NCBI RefSeq assembly: GCF_001317345.1 | Contig: NZ_JXCG01000004.1 | Coordinates: forward strand, 1 to 64,000 | Source of the DNA: Thermococcus sp. EP1 | GTDB lineage: Archaea > Methanobacteriota_B > Thermococci > Thermococcales > Thermococcaceae | Length of the DNA: 64,000 nt | Reading direction: 5' to 3' | Shown here: piece after piece, positions 9,274 to 17,794 of the stretch | How positions within the stretch are numbered: the first letter of the stretch is position 1 | How the letters are laid out: each line of letters opens with the position of its first letter | Position numbers and translations under genes: made by a program | Notes under the pieces: model-generated | The model's input: the letters and a program-made list of their open reading frames with translations, nothing else | Database searches by the model: none | Told to the model about the DNA's origin: nothing

Positions 9274-9807
9274 TTATTCCCCCCATCTTTTGTATAAATT
9301 ATGAGAGACTCCAAGAATGTCTAAAATTTTTCCAATTATAAAATTAACTATATCGTTTAAATTTTGGGGGTGATGATAAAAGCCTGGAGATGCTGGCATG
9401 ACAACTCCTCCAGCTTGGGTAACTTTCAACATATTTTCGAGGTGAATTAGGTTCAAAGGAGTCTCTCTAACCAAAAGAATTAGTTTTCTACGTTCCTTTA
9501 GAGCCACATCAGCTGTTCTTGTGATAAGGTTATCAGCAAACCCATTTGCTATCGCACTTAAGGTTTTCATTGAACATGGAGCAATTACAAGAGCATCAAA
9601 TTTATAAGACCCCGAAGCTATGGGGGCAAATAAATCACGCTCATGAAAATCAGGCTCAAAATCAACACCCAACTCATGTTTTATGACTTTTAAACCAGTC
9701 TCTGATGCAATCGAGATAACATCATGACCTAAGTCCCTTAAAACTTCTGTTAAACGGACTCCATAAATTACACCACTTGCACCAGTAATTGCAATCACCA
9801 CTCTCAT
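9274..9807 (-). CDS. ubiX: UbiX-type flavin prenyltransferase
   Basis: This 177-residue flavoprotein attaches a dimethylallyl group to FMN, making the prenyl-FMN cofactor used by UbiD decarboxylases. The fold's landmarks are present: [13 protein letters not shown] at the N-terminus, [27 protein letters not shown] in the middle, and [12 protein letters not shown] followed by [15 protein letters not shown] at the C-terminus. No ubiD gene is in the window. It heads the ubiX-lrp-CYTH unit and diverges from the dacZ-like gene. Confidence 0.93.
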   Translation of the reverse strand: MRVVIAITGASGVIYGVRLTEVLRDLGHDVISIASETGLKVIKHELGVDFEPDFHERDLFAPIASGSYKFDALVIAPCSMKTLSAIANGFADNLITRTADVALKERRKLILLVRETPLNLIHLENMLKVTQAGGVVMPASPGFYHHPQNLNDIVNFIIGKILDILGVSHNLYKRWGE

Positions 9808-9940
9808 AATTCACACCTCTCCACTTAAATAGAAATCCGCACTCACTGTTTAAAACACTTGTTAACGTTCAAGGCGCTACTTACTTATTTAAAAAATATT
9901 TATAAATACCCACTACTTATAACTTAAATTAGGGAAGGAG

Positions 9941-10741
9941 ATGAAAGAGGGTGAACATGCTAGAATACTACTCAAAAAAGCTATAGAAATCACAAATGCT
10001 CTAGATGCTAAAGCATTAGTTATAATTGGGATTCCTCCTCAGTATCGACCCAAAATGAAAATTCCTATTCTTATAATCGGAAAAGAGTCCGATAAAGAAT
10101 CTTCTAACTTTCAACATCTTCCTCTACCTTTATCTCTCGGATCAAAAAACCTTGTGAATCTAGCTTCAAGCTTTATGATAGCCAATGGAATAATCCAAGA
10201 AGGCGAACTCTTCGTCTATGTCACCCCTTCAACAGTTGGGATTCAAAAAGCTGAAAAGACCGTTGAAGTGCGAGATGAGTTTTTCTCACAAATAGAGCAT
10301 ATTTTCCAAGAAGTCCTTGAACTAGCAATAGAATTAAGTCTAGAAGGCCGAGAAGGAAAACCGGTTGGGACTATATTTGTAATAGGAGATACACGAAACG
10401 TTATCCGCCACTCTCATCAGATGGTTCCTAACCCATTCAAGGGATACAAAATAAATATCCTAGATCGGAATACGAGGGAGATAATAAAGGAATTCGCATT
10501 CTTAGACGGAGCATTTATTATAAACAAGTCGGGCAGAGTATTATGTGCAGGTAGGTATCTTGATATTGACTTTAAGAAAATAAATGTTCACGTCCCTTCA
10601 GGACTAGGAGGGAGGCATTTAGCAGCTGCGGGAATTTCCAAGCTAACAAAAGCTATTGTAATAACTGTGTCGGAAAGTGGAATTGTTAGAGTGTTTAAAA
10701 ATGGAAAAATTATCTTTGAATACAACCCAAGATTGCATTAA
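9941..10741 (+). CDS. dacZ: DacZ-like diadenylate cyclase (c-di-AMP synthase)
   Basis: This protein of 266 residues has a variable N-terminal alpha/beta domain (about 1-110) and a C-terminal DisA_N/DAC domain (about 130-262). The DAC motifs are DGAFIINKSG (DGA at 189-191) and GLGGRHLAAAG (221-231), with SESG at 244-247. These bind ATP in enzymes that join two ATP into cyclic di-AMP, a messenger tied to osmotic and K+ homeostasis. The family usually has RHR; here it is RHL. The ATG at 9941 directly abuts AAGGAG, so the ribosome binding site is poorly spaced. A TATA box (ATATTTATAAATA) is centred near 9900. Confidence 0.82.
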   Translation: MKEGEHARILLKKAIEITNALDAKALVIIGIPPQYRPKMKIPILIIGKESDKESSNFQHLPLPLSLGSKNLVNLASSFMIANGIIQEGELFVYVTPSTVGIQKAEKTVEVRDEFFSQIEHIFQEVLELAIELSLEGREGKPVGTIFVIGDTRNVIRHSHQMVPNPFKGYKINILDRNTREIIKEFAFLDGAFIINKSGRVLCAGRYLDIDFKKINVHVPSGLGGRHLAAAGISKLTKAIVITVSESGIVRVFKNGKIIFEYNPRLH

Positions 10742-10788
10742 ACTGAGTTATCTTTCTTTTAACGGTAAAATTTTAAAAAAGGTAAAGC

Positions 10789-12030
10789 TCAGAAGAGCCA
10801 TTGGTTCTCAATACATTCATCACATGGTGGCTTCTCTGTCGCTATTGCTTTAAATTTCGTATAAATACACTCGGGTAGCCCTAAAGGACATCTCTCTGGT
10901 GTAAGTTCAGGCCTAACTTTTGTTGGATCTAACTTTATCTTTAAGTAAGCTTCATATTCTTCCACTTTCTTCCAAGGCAATACCTTAGCGCCATATATGA
11001 CAAGGTTATCATATATCCTGGCATAGTCTCCAATCACAGCATTCTCTTTCAGGATAACATTTCTCCCAATCACGACTCCTTCTCCGAGTATTGAGTCCTT
11101 TAGCTCGCTTCTCTCTTTTATTATGTCGTATCCTAGAAGAATCGATCTCTTAATGTAAGCCCTATCTTCTATAATTGTGTTTGGTCCAATGTAGGTATAT
11201 GCTTTAATCTTGACCCCATGGCCTATTTTTACGCCACTATCTATGTAAACCGGGCCTTGTATCTCCACATCCTCAGGAACCTCAGCATCCTCTTTAACTG
11301 TATAATATCCATTATTCTTTGCAATTTCATCAAGTATTAATTGATGAGCATAGAAGAAATCCTCTGGAGTTCCTAGATCCACCCAATAAGTCTCTCTTGG
11401 CATCATGTAACCATACACTAATCCCTGAGCAACGAATCGGGGGAGGATTTCTCTCTCAAAATAGACCTCTTTTCCTTTGGGTATCTCTTTGAGAACTTCT
11501 TTACTGACCATGTAAATTCCAGCATCTACAAGATTGCTCTTTGGTTTTAGTGGCTTCTCTTCAAAATCAACTATTTTCCCTTCTTCATCCGTGACTACAA
11601 CACCATATTTCTCAGGATCATAAACCTTCGTAAGGGCTACTGTTATAATACCTTCCCTCTCTTTGTGAGCCTTTATAAGTGCCTCAAAGTCAAAGTTGGT
11701 AAACACATCACCATAGATAACTAGGAATTCGTCGTCTACAACATCTTCAACGTTTTTGAGTGCCCCACCTGTTTCTAGAGGCATTGGATCGTTAACAAAG
11801 CGAATGTCTTTTGGGTAATCACTCATTTTATCTTCAATGAACTCTCTAATCTCACCCCTCATATAGTGGACTGAAAGGATAATTTCGTCAATTTCGGGTA
11901 TTTTTTCCAGGTTCTCAAGAATGTATTGCAAATTTGGCCTACCAAGAACTGGAATCATGGGTTTAGGTCTGGTTGAGGAGAGTGGCCTTAATCTTGTTCC
12001 AAAACCACCAGCAAGAATAACTGCCTTCAT
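10789..12030 (-). CDS. sugar-phosphate nucleotidyltransferase with left-handed beta-helix and Cys-rich tail
   Basis: This NDP-sugar synthase has about 413 residues. The N-terminal nucleotidyltransferase domain shows AVILAGGFGTRLRPLSSTRPKPMIPVLGRP, the metal/base segment VIYGDVFTNFD, and VDAGIYMVSKEVL. Hexapeptide repeats of a beta-helix follow (about 245-350). The last 45 residues carry four cysteines (ERCPLGLPEC... and PPCDEC), which is unusual and could bind a metal. ATG 12030 follows GGTGATGAT; a longer reading from 12102 has no ribosome binding site. Mannose-1-phosphate guanylyltransferase or glucose-1-phosphate nucleotidyltransferase activity are both possible. Confidence 0.85.
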   Translation of the reverse strand: MKAVILAGGFGTRLRPLSSTRPKPMIPVLGRPNLQYILENLEKIPEIDEIILSVHYMRGEIREFIEDKMSDYPKDIRFVNDPMPLETGGALKNVEDVVDDEFLVIYGDVFTNFDFEALIKAHKEREGIITVALTKVYDPEKYGVVVTDEEGKIVDFEEKPLKPKSNLVDAGIYMVSKEVLKEIPKGKEVYFEREILPRFVAQGLVYGYMMPRETYWVDLGTPEDFFYAHQLILDEIAKNNGYYTVKEDAEVPEDVEIQGPVYIDSGVKIGHGVKIKAYTYIGPNTIIEDRAYIKRSILLGYDIIKERSELKDSILGEGVVIGRNVILKENAVIGDYARIYDNLVIYGAKVLPWKKVEEYEAYLKIKLDPTKVRPELTPERCPLGLPECIYTKFKAIATEKPPCDECIENQWLF

Positions 12031-12117
12031 ATCATCACCAATAATACATCGGGATAGGAGCTTAAATATTTTACGTGTATTAAATATGCCCTTAATGGAC
12101 ACCTTTCCAATAAATGT

Positions 12118-12369
12118 CTATTTTTCGTCATCCCTCTTAACTTCATAGATATTCCCTTTAAACACAACACAACTACCAGAACATATTTTCTTCAATGGGC
12201 AAGTATTACATGAAGGGTTCATATTAATCTTCTCGACATACCCTAAACTCTCGAGGATCCTTATTATACCCTCTACTTCCTCAATACTTAAGTTTAACCG
12301 CTGGGCTATTTCCCCAGCTGTTCTACTTCCCTCTTTTATTAAAGCCAATACTTCATCTAACTTCCCCAT
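12118..12369 (-). CDS. FeoC-like winged-helix protein with four-cysteine cluster
   Basis: This protein of about 83 residues has a winged helix (LDEVLALIKEGSRTAGEIAQRLNLSIEEVEGIIRILESLGYVE) followed by CNTCPLKKICSGSC, four cysteines suited to an Fe-S cluster or metal. This combination resembles FeoC, an accessory or regulatory subunit of the ferrous iron transporter. ATG 12369 is preceded by AGGTGGTT; the GTG at 12378 is inside that site. It is 19 bp downstream of feoB in the same unit. Confidence 0.75.
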   Translation of the reverse strand: MGKLDEVLALIKEGSRTAGEIAQRLNLSIEEVEGIIRILESLGYVEKINMNPSCNTCPLKKICSGSCVVFKGNIYEVKRDDEK

Positions 12370-12388
12370 ACCAACCACCTAAAATAAA

Positions 12389-14434
12389 TCAAAAGCCAAG
12401 AAGACGGCCCAAATTGTAAACCAAGATCCCTATGAGACTGGCCAGTACTAGATTGTATACTGTAGCAACTAATGCCCATTTGTTTCCTCCTTCTGCTCTT
12501 ATTGCTCCAATAGTAGCTATGCATGGAATATATAGGGTAGTTACCAAAGCAAGAACAAAAGCCTGTAATGAAGTCATTGCAGTTCGCATTAGTGTTATTA
12601 AAACCTCTTCACTCTCCCCTATCCCGTATATAATTCCATAAGTTGCAATAACGTTTTCCTTTGCAATTATGCCAAAAATCAAACTTACTGCTGCTTTCCA
12701 ATCAAGCCCCATCAATCTTGTAAACGGCTCAAAGAACATTCCAAGCTTTTCTGCATAGCTCAGGCCGCTCCCTATAGATTGTGGATAACTACTCAAGTAC
12801 CATATTGCTATTGAACCAAAAAGTATCACTGTGCCTGCTTTTCTTAGAAATTCTTTGCTTCTTTCCCAAGAGTGAACTATAGCGATCTTCCATGAAGGTA
12901 GAGAGTACTCAGGAAGCTCTATTACAAATGGACTCTCCTCTCCCTTGACAACAAACTTCCCAAGTAACAAACCTGAGAGGAGAGCAAGAAAGAGTGAAAT
13001 TGCATATATCCCTACAGCAATAAGGGCCTTGTGTTCAGTGAAAAACGCGCCCGCTAAAAATGTTATCACAACCATTCTTGCACTGCATGGTACAAGAGGA
13101 TTTACAAGCATGGTAAGTATTCTATCCCTCTCGTCCTCCAGAGTTCTTGTAGCCATTATTGCTGGGACATTACAACCAAACGCAAGTACCATTGGAATAA
13201 AACTCTTTCCAGGAAGTCCAAATCTTCGCATAATCCTTTCCATAACAGTGGCTGCTCTTGCCATGTATCCACTATCTTCAAGAATTGACATTGCAACAAA
13301 GAGTAAGAAGACTAAGGGGAAAAAGCTTAGTACTGAACCAACTCCACCTATGATTCCATCAGCGACCAGTCCTCTAATCGTCTCATTTCCTATATGAGAG
13401 GCTACAAATTCACCAAAAGATGTAAAAGTACTATCTAAAAATTCTTGCAATGGAGTTCCAATCGTGAATACGAACTTAAATAAAACATAAAACACAGCAA
13501 GAAGACCCAAGATCCCATAAACAGGGTGTGTAAGAATCCTATCCACGTGATCACTGAAAGTATCTTTAATTTCTCCAAATTGAAGAACAAACTGGTGCAT
13601 TAGCTTATCAATAAATTCATACTTTTGATTTGCAATAACTATATCCAAAGAACGTTTGTAATGAACCTCCAGCTCACTTATATGGGTAAGTATTTCATCC
13701 ATTTTTCCGGGTCCTAGATATTTCAACACTAGCTTTATTACTTCCTGATCCCTCGTGAGAAGTTTTATAGAAAGCCATCTAAGATTATAAATCTGCGCCA
13801 GGGGTGTTTCCCTTAAAATCGCTGATATATGCTCTATTTCCTTTTCTATAGGATCTTCATAAATTGGAGTGATTGGATTTGTAGTTATCTTTCCCCTTGT
13901 CATCAGATATACTACGTTCTTTAACTCTTCCAATCCCATTCCTTCTTTAGCATTAGTGGGAACCACTGGGACTCCCAATACTTTCTCCATTTTTCTCACA
14001 TCGAAGCTTATTCCCCTCTTTTTTGCAGTATCTATCTTGTTAAGAGCAATTACTATGTTTTTTACCCCCATTTCAAATATCTCCATTGTTAAAAAGAGAT
14101 TTCTCATAAGACAGGAAGCATCAACAATATCTATCACAACATCAGCATTCCCACTGAGTAGGAAATTCCTTGCAATGAGTTCATCAATAGAATTAGCAGT
14201 GAGAGAATAAGTCCCAGGCAAATCCACAACTAAAAACTCCTCATTATGATACTTCATTATTCCTTCTTTTTTCTCAACAGTTACACCAGGCCAGTTTCCT
14301 ACATGCTGTCTCAACCCAGTTAATCTATTGAATATTGTAGTCTTTCCTACATTTGGATTACCTGATAATGCTACAACTCTCAACCCTCGTTTTTTCTCCT
14401 TGGAAACCTCTTTAACATCACAGCAGGAAACCAC
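12389..14434 (-). CDS. feoB: ferrous iron transporter FeoB
   Basis: This polytopic Fe2+ importer of 681 residues has a cytoplasmic GTPase domain at the N-terminus: G1 GNPNVGKTT, G3 DLPGTYSL, G4 NKID. Two Gate-type membrane segments follow (GYMARAATVMERIMRRFGLPGKSFIPMVLAFGCNVPAIMATRTL and the later matching CIATIGAIRAEGG region), with the conserved FGCNVPA loop. GTG 14434 is used: GGAGGGGATT precedes it and it overlaps the feoA stop by one base. A CC doublet near the N-terminus (SCCDV) is unusual. It is the second gene of feoA-feoB-feoC-like. Confidence 0.96.
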   Translation of the reverse strand: MVSCCDVKEVSKEKKRGLRVVALSGNPNVGKTTIFNRLTGLRQHVGNWPGVTVEKKEGIMKYHNEEFLVVDLPGTYSLTANSIDELIARNFLLSGNADVVIDIVDASCLMRNLFLTMEIFEMGVKNIVIALNKIDTAKKRGISFDVRKMEKVLGVPVVPTNAKEGMGLEELKNVVYLMTRGKITTNPITPIYEDPIEKEIEHISAILRETPLAQIYNLRWLSIKLLTRDQEVIKLVLKYLGPGKMDEILTHISELEVHYKRSLDIVIANQKYEFIDKLMHQFVLQFGEIKDTFSDHVDRILTHPVYGILGLLAVFYVLFKFVFTIGTPLQEFLDSTFTSFGEFVASHIGNETIRGLVADGIIGGVGSVLSFFPLVFLLFVAMSILEDSGYMARAATVMERIMRRFGLPGKSFIPMVLAFGCNVPAIMATRTLEDERDRILTMLVNPLVPCSARMVVITFLAGAFFTEHKALIAVGIYAISLFLALLSGLLLGKFVVKGEESPFVIELPEYSLPSWKIAIVHSWERSKEFLRKAGTVILFGSIAIWYLSSYPQSIGSGLSYAEKLGMFFEPFTRLMGLDWKAAVSLIFGIIAKENVIATYGIIYGIGESEEVLITLMRTAMTSLQAFVLALVTTLYIPCIATIGAIRAEGGNKWALVATVYNLVLASLIGILVYNLGRLLGF

Positions 14435-14664
14435 TAGAATCCCCTCCTTACAATAATCCTCTCTGCAATTCCACTTCCTATAGCAAGACGTGTATTTCCA
14501 ATACCCACTATGTATGGTCCAGGATTTCCAGATTTTATAACTACTATTTTAGTTCCTGGAGCAATCCCCATCCCCAAAAGTCGTTGCCTGGCCCTATGTC
14601 CCCCTTGTACATCAACTACAACCCCATGTTCTCCTTCCCGCATCTGAGCTAATCGTACATACAT
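14434..14664 (-). CDS. feoA: FeoA-domain protein
   Basis: This cytoplasmic SH3-like accessory protein of about 76 residues works with FeoB. The FeoA fold signature is present: RLAQMREGEHGVVVDVQGGHRARQRLLGMGIAPGTKIVVIKSGNPGPYIVGIGNTRLAIG. ATG 14664 stands 4 bases after GGTGAT; the upstream GTG/ATG (14673, 14670) lie within that site. It is the first gene of the iron-uptake unit, directly downstream of the DtxR-type operators. Confidence 0.94.
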   Translation of the reverse strand: MYVRLAQMREGEHGVVVDVQGGHRARQRLLGMGIAPGTKIVVIKSGNPGPYIVGIGNTRLAIGSGIAERIIVRRGF

Positions 14665-14675
14665 GAGCATCACCG

Positions 14676-14689
14676 TTAGGTAAGCCTAA
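14676..14689 (-). promoter_or_regulatory. DtxR/IdeR-type metal-repressor operator, proximal to feoA
   Basis: TTAGG-TAAG-CCTAA is a perfect 5+5 palindrome and closely follows the core of the DtxR/IdeR iron-box consensus (TTAGGTTAGSCTAACCTAA). It sits between a TATA box (minus-strand TATAAAT, plus 14694-14700) and the feoA start, so a bound repressor would cover the transcription start. The pattern is seen directly; iron-dependent repression by a DtxR-family protein is inferred. Confidence 0.78.
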
Positions 14690-14725
14690 TTCCATTTATA
14701 GAGTGTATAGAGTCCCTTAAAAAGA

Positions 14726-14739
14726 TTTGGTAAGTCTAA
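14726..14739 (-). promoter_or_regulatory. second DtxR-type operator upstream of feoA
   Basis: TTTGG-TAAG-TCTAA shares the central TAAG and 12 of 14 bases with the proximal box, and lies exactly 50 bp upstream of it. A further TATA-like element (minus-strand CTTTTTAAG) lies between the two boxes. Two boxes about five helical turns apart suggest cooperative binding or two promoters. Confidence 0.6.
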
Positions 14740-14880
14740 TATCCTCAGGGAGTTTTAATATCAAACAAAACGGTTCATTTCCAATATCAACTGAGTGCTC
14801 TTATCAGCTATAAAAATGCAAACTATTTTAAAGATAAACATACAATAAATTAATGACAAAAATATAGTGGAGGACCTGAA

Positions 14881-15228
14881 ATGGATGAAGAAAAGAAAAC
14901 ATCTCTTGGACTTGAAGAAAATATAGAAGGAGCATTAGCTTATCTGTTAGGTTGGTTAACAGGCATATTGTTCTTGTTACTTGAGAAAGATAGTGATTTT
15001 GTAAGATTCCATGCAATGCAATCAACAATAACCTTCTTGGGAATTATGATAGCAAGCTTTATATTAGGATTCATACCCTTCCTTGGGTGGATGCTTGGAA
15101 TGCTCCTTGGACTTGTTGGATTTATCTTGTGGATTGTTGGGATGATTAAGGCATTCCAAGGGGAATACTACAAGTTCCCGATAGTGGGAGAAATAGCAGA
15201 AAAACAATTAGGAAAAATTAACATTTAG
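14881..15228 (+). CDS. small membrane protein of the DUF4870/UPF0132 type
   Basis: This 115-residue protein has the family layout. An N-terminal amphipathic stretch is followed by a hydrophobic segment (LAYLLGWLTGILFLLLE), then the conserved loop SDFVRFHAMQSTITF, and two close hydrophobic segments ending in a GxxxG-rich helix. The C-terminus is KAFQGEYYKFPIVGEIA, typical of the family. Molecular function is unknown. ATG 14881 follows GGAGGACCTGAA. It converges with, and overlaps by 4 bp, the AI-2E family gene. Confidence 0.85.
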   Translation: MDEEKKTSLGLEENIEGALAYLLGWLTGILFLLLEKDSDFVRFHAMQSTITFLGIMIASFILGFIPFLGWMLGMLLGLVGFILWIVGMIKAFQGEYYKFPIVGEIAEKQLGKINI

Positions 15229-16220
15229 GTTCTCTTTCTTTCCTTTTGTTCCTTCCACTCTTCTAATAGGGTTGAAAGAAGGCCCAACACTACTGGTCCA
15301 ATTATAATTCCTTTTATTCCAAAGGCCATTATACCCCCAAAAATCCCAATTAGCACTATAGCAGAGTTCATTTTCGCACCTTCTGCAACGAGCTTGGGCC
15401 TAACTGTAATATCTGGTACGGGAGATATAAGAAGCGCCCCATAAATCCCAAACATAATTCCCGCAAAGATTTCACCTCGGGTAAGAAGATATATTGCTCC
15501 TGCTAGCCATACTAACCACCCACCAATTACTGGAAGGAGTTCAAGGACAATACAAAGAATCCCTGCCGCTATTGATCCACTCAAATCTGCTATTCCAAAC
15601 ACATAAAATCCTAAAGTTAGTATAAAGCCTTTAAAGATACTCAGCATGAGCCATGTTCTCAAAATAGCATTCAGAGTATCTCTAGCCTTGTTAATTAGTT
15701 CGATTCCAAGATCTCTTCTTTCTTCTGGTAAAAGACGGTAAACTTCGTTTAAAAGAACATGAGAGTGTGTCAATATACCATAAAACACAACGATAAAGAT
15801 AACAGCTTGAAGAAGGAGCTTAGGTATTGAAAGAGTGTAACTAAGAAGATATTCACTCAACTTTGCAGAAACTCTTTCAAGCAAAATCGCTGTTGACTGC
15901 CGTATATCAAGAGGAAGGTCTAAACTCACGAACCATTCAAATGCTTCGTTTATGTACAATATAAGAGAGCTTGTGACATCTCTAAACCACAAGGCTATTC
16001 CAAAAATAAAACCAATGAGAAGCAGACTCATGAATACTGAAAGTGCAATAGCAGAGTTTTTTGCCCCAATTTTCTGGGTAAGCTTTGCATGTGCAGGATG
16101 AAGAATATATGCAACAGTCAAAGCAAAAATTATCGGTGTAATAAGCGGCTCAACGGTCTTCCAAACCATGAAAAGAATTATCAACGAGACAACAATCCAA
16201 ATAACATGTTCAGTTTCCAT
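15225..16220 (-). CDS. AI-2E-family (UPF0118/PerM-like) membrane transporter
   Basis: This protein of 331 residues has about eight hydrophobic segments and the family's long amphipathic middle region. The C-terminal half carries the recognisable PVIGGWLVWLAGAIYLLTRGEIFAG and PDITVRPKLV, then GIFGGIMAFGIKGIIIGPVVLGLL. Members export small molecules or run Na+/H+ exchange; the substrate here is unknown. It lies 1 bp downstream of the conserved unknown gene at 16222 and probably shares its transcript. Confidence 0.9.
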   Translation of the reverse strand: METEHVIWIVVSLIILFMVWKTVEPLITPIIFALTVAYILHPAHAKLTQKIGAKNSAIALSVFMSLLLIGFIFGIALWFRDVTSSLILYINEAFEWFVSLDLPLDIRQSTAILLERVSAKLSEYLLSYTLSIPKLLLQAVIFIVVFYGILTHSHVLLNEVYRLLPEERRDLGIELINKARDTLNAILRTWLMLSIFKGFILTLGFYVFGIADLSGSIAAGILCIVLELLPVIGGWLVWLAGAIYLLTRGEIFAGIMFGIYGALLISPVPDITVRPKLVAEGAKMNSAIVLIGIFGGIMAFGIKGIIIGPVVLGLLSTLLEEWKEQKERKRT

Positions 16221-16221
16221 A

Positions 16222-16695
16222 TCACCATCTCCTTAAGTATTTAAGGAGTAGATCCCCCACCTGAGGTTTGTTAAACACAAATAGTATCTTTCTTGCTTCA
16301 TCGAACAAGAAGTTCCTCCCAATAACCAATAAACCCTCTTTAAGTTTATAGATCTCTGCATTCTTAGTATCAATCGAATGTTTAATCTCATCTGGGAGTT
16401 CCATTCCATCTAGTGATCTATTAACTCTGTCAACCAAGGATCGAGTGATAAATTTTGGTTTGGCTAAGTGATATTCCTCTGCTACTACCTCCTCTGCATC
16501 CATATAAACTCCCCAGAACTCCTTGGCACATTCAAATGGATAGACATATTCGGAACCATAAATTGGCTGATAGAGATCATATATAATGGCGAGCAATGTT
16601 TTTCTACCATCCCCTCCATAATACTCGACCCGTAAGTTGAACTTCCCATCTTCGAATCCATTTTCAAATACTTCAAGGTGCTCCTCGCATTTCAT
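16222..16695 (-). CDS. conserved hypothetical protein, 157 aa
   Basis: I do not recognise a named family. The protein is soluble with mixed alpha/beta character (EEHLEVFENGFEDGKFNLRVEYYGGDG near the start, YKLKEGLLVIGRNFLFDEARKILFVFNKPQVG near the end). No signal peptide, membrane segment or cysteine cluster is visible. ATG 16695 stands after GGAGGTGAAGGT; a longer reading from 16767 would overlap sppA heavily and has no ribosome binding site. It lies between sppA (4 bp upstream) and the AI-2E family gene in one unit. Confidence 0.75.
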   Translation of the reverse strand: MKCEEHLEVFENGFEDGKFNLRVEYYGGDGRKTLLAIIYDLYQPIYGSEYVYPFECAKEFWGVYMDAEEVVAEEYHLAKPKFITRSLVDRVNRSLDGMELPDEIKHSIDTKNAEIYKLKEGLLVIGRNFLFDEARKILFVFNKPQVGDLLLKYLRRW

Positions 16696-16699
16696 ACCT

Positions 16700-17707
16700 T
16701 CACCTCCTGATGTACGAAACCACATAATTTGACGGCATATAAAGCGAGGAGCTCTCATAAATCCCAAAATCTATTTTTTGAGTATCATAAAGTACAACGT
16801 TGGCACTTTTTATTCCTAACATATTTTCTAGTACTGTTATTGCATAATCCAAGTCTCCTGTTTCATCTACCAAGGTTCCCTTAACTTCACTCGCAAACCA
16901 CACTCTCCCATCTCCATATTGTCTTGTCGTATTCATATCAAGCTTTCTTCCCTCACTTACTACCTGAAGAAAGTATTCAAAATAAGTATTAATCTCATTT
17001 TTTATCATCTCTCGCTCTTCGTCTGTTAGGTCCCTCCACTCAGCACCCGTATCTTTATATTTCCCAGTTTTAAAGACATTTACTTTTATTCCATTTTGAG
17101 CATAGTTCTGTTCAAGGTTATAGTGGACGTAGATAACTCCTATACTCCCTACCTCAGCGAGAGGATCTGCAATTATCTTATCTGCAGCACAAGCTAGGAA
17201 ATACCCTCCAGAGGCTGCTAATCCTCCTGTATATACTACTATAGGTTTCTCGTAGGATAGTTTTCTTAATTCTTTGTAAATTGTTATTACCGGCCCTACA
17301 TACCCTCCCGGGCTTTCAATCCATAGAATCACGCCAACAACATTGTCGTCCTTCCGTATTTGCCTTATTTTGGATATTGTTGTAACAGCCGTACTCTCAT
17401 CAATAGGACCGACAACTGGGAGAATAGCTATTGTGACATTTGATTTCTCAGTCTTATTAGCTCTCAATTGATTTTTTATGTATTCAAGTTCCCTCTGAAG
17501 TTCATCTATTTTTGCTTGAAGGGCCAAAGTAGCATTGCTTTCGATTTCCCTCACAGTTTCATTATATACTACAGTGATATTACCTCGTTCTTGGATAGCT
17601 CTCTGAAGTTCATTATTGTTAATATAAAGGAGAACATTTCCAACTGCTGCTAGGGCTAAGAGTAGCATGAGAATGAAGCTAAGATATTTCCATACCTCTC
17701 TCTCCAT
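16700..17707 (-). CDS. sppA: signal peptide peptidase SppA
   Basis: This membrane-anchored Ser/Lys protease of about 335 residues degrades cleaved signal peptides. One N-terminal membrane helix (about 7-30) is followed by a coiled-coil-prone stretch (35-85). The protease domain has the nucleophile Ser166 in GGLAASGGYFLA and the general base Lys218 in FKTGKYKDTGAEW; the 52-residue spacing matches archaeal SppA. The motif IESPGGYVGP lies upstream. ATG 17707 follows GGTGAT with 4 bases. This is the short, single-domain archaeal/Gram-positive form. Confidence 0.95.
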   Translation of the reverse strand: MEREVWKYLSFILMLLLALAAVGNVLLYINNNELQRAIQERGNITVVYNETVREIESNATLALQAKIDELQRELEYIKNQLRANKTEKSNVTIAILPVVGPIDESTAVTTISKIRQIRKDDNVVGVILWIESPGGYVGPVITIYKELRKLSYEKPIVVYTGGLAASGGYFLACAADKIIADPLAEVGSIGVIYVHYNLEQNYAQNGIKVNVFKTGKYKDTGAEWRDLTDEEREMIKNEINTYFEYFLQVVSEGRKLDMNTTRQYGDGRVWFASEVKGTLVDETGDLDYAITVLENMLGIKSANVVLYDTQKIDFGIYESSSLYMPSNYVVSYIRR

Positions 17708-17794
17708 TAGAATCACCTAAAATGAAATAACTTTGGAAACTTTTAAATTTGGTGTTCCCATAATCTTTAACAAAAACATGAAAAGGTGTAAAAC

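Noticed and set aside
12945-13397. Plus-strand open frame inside feoB
   Set aside because: It mirrors membrane-segment codons of feoB on the other strand; no start signals or family features.
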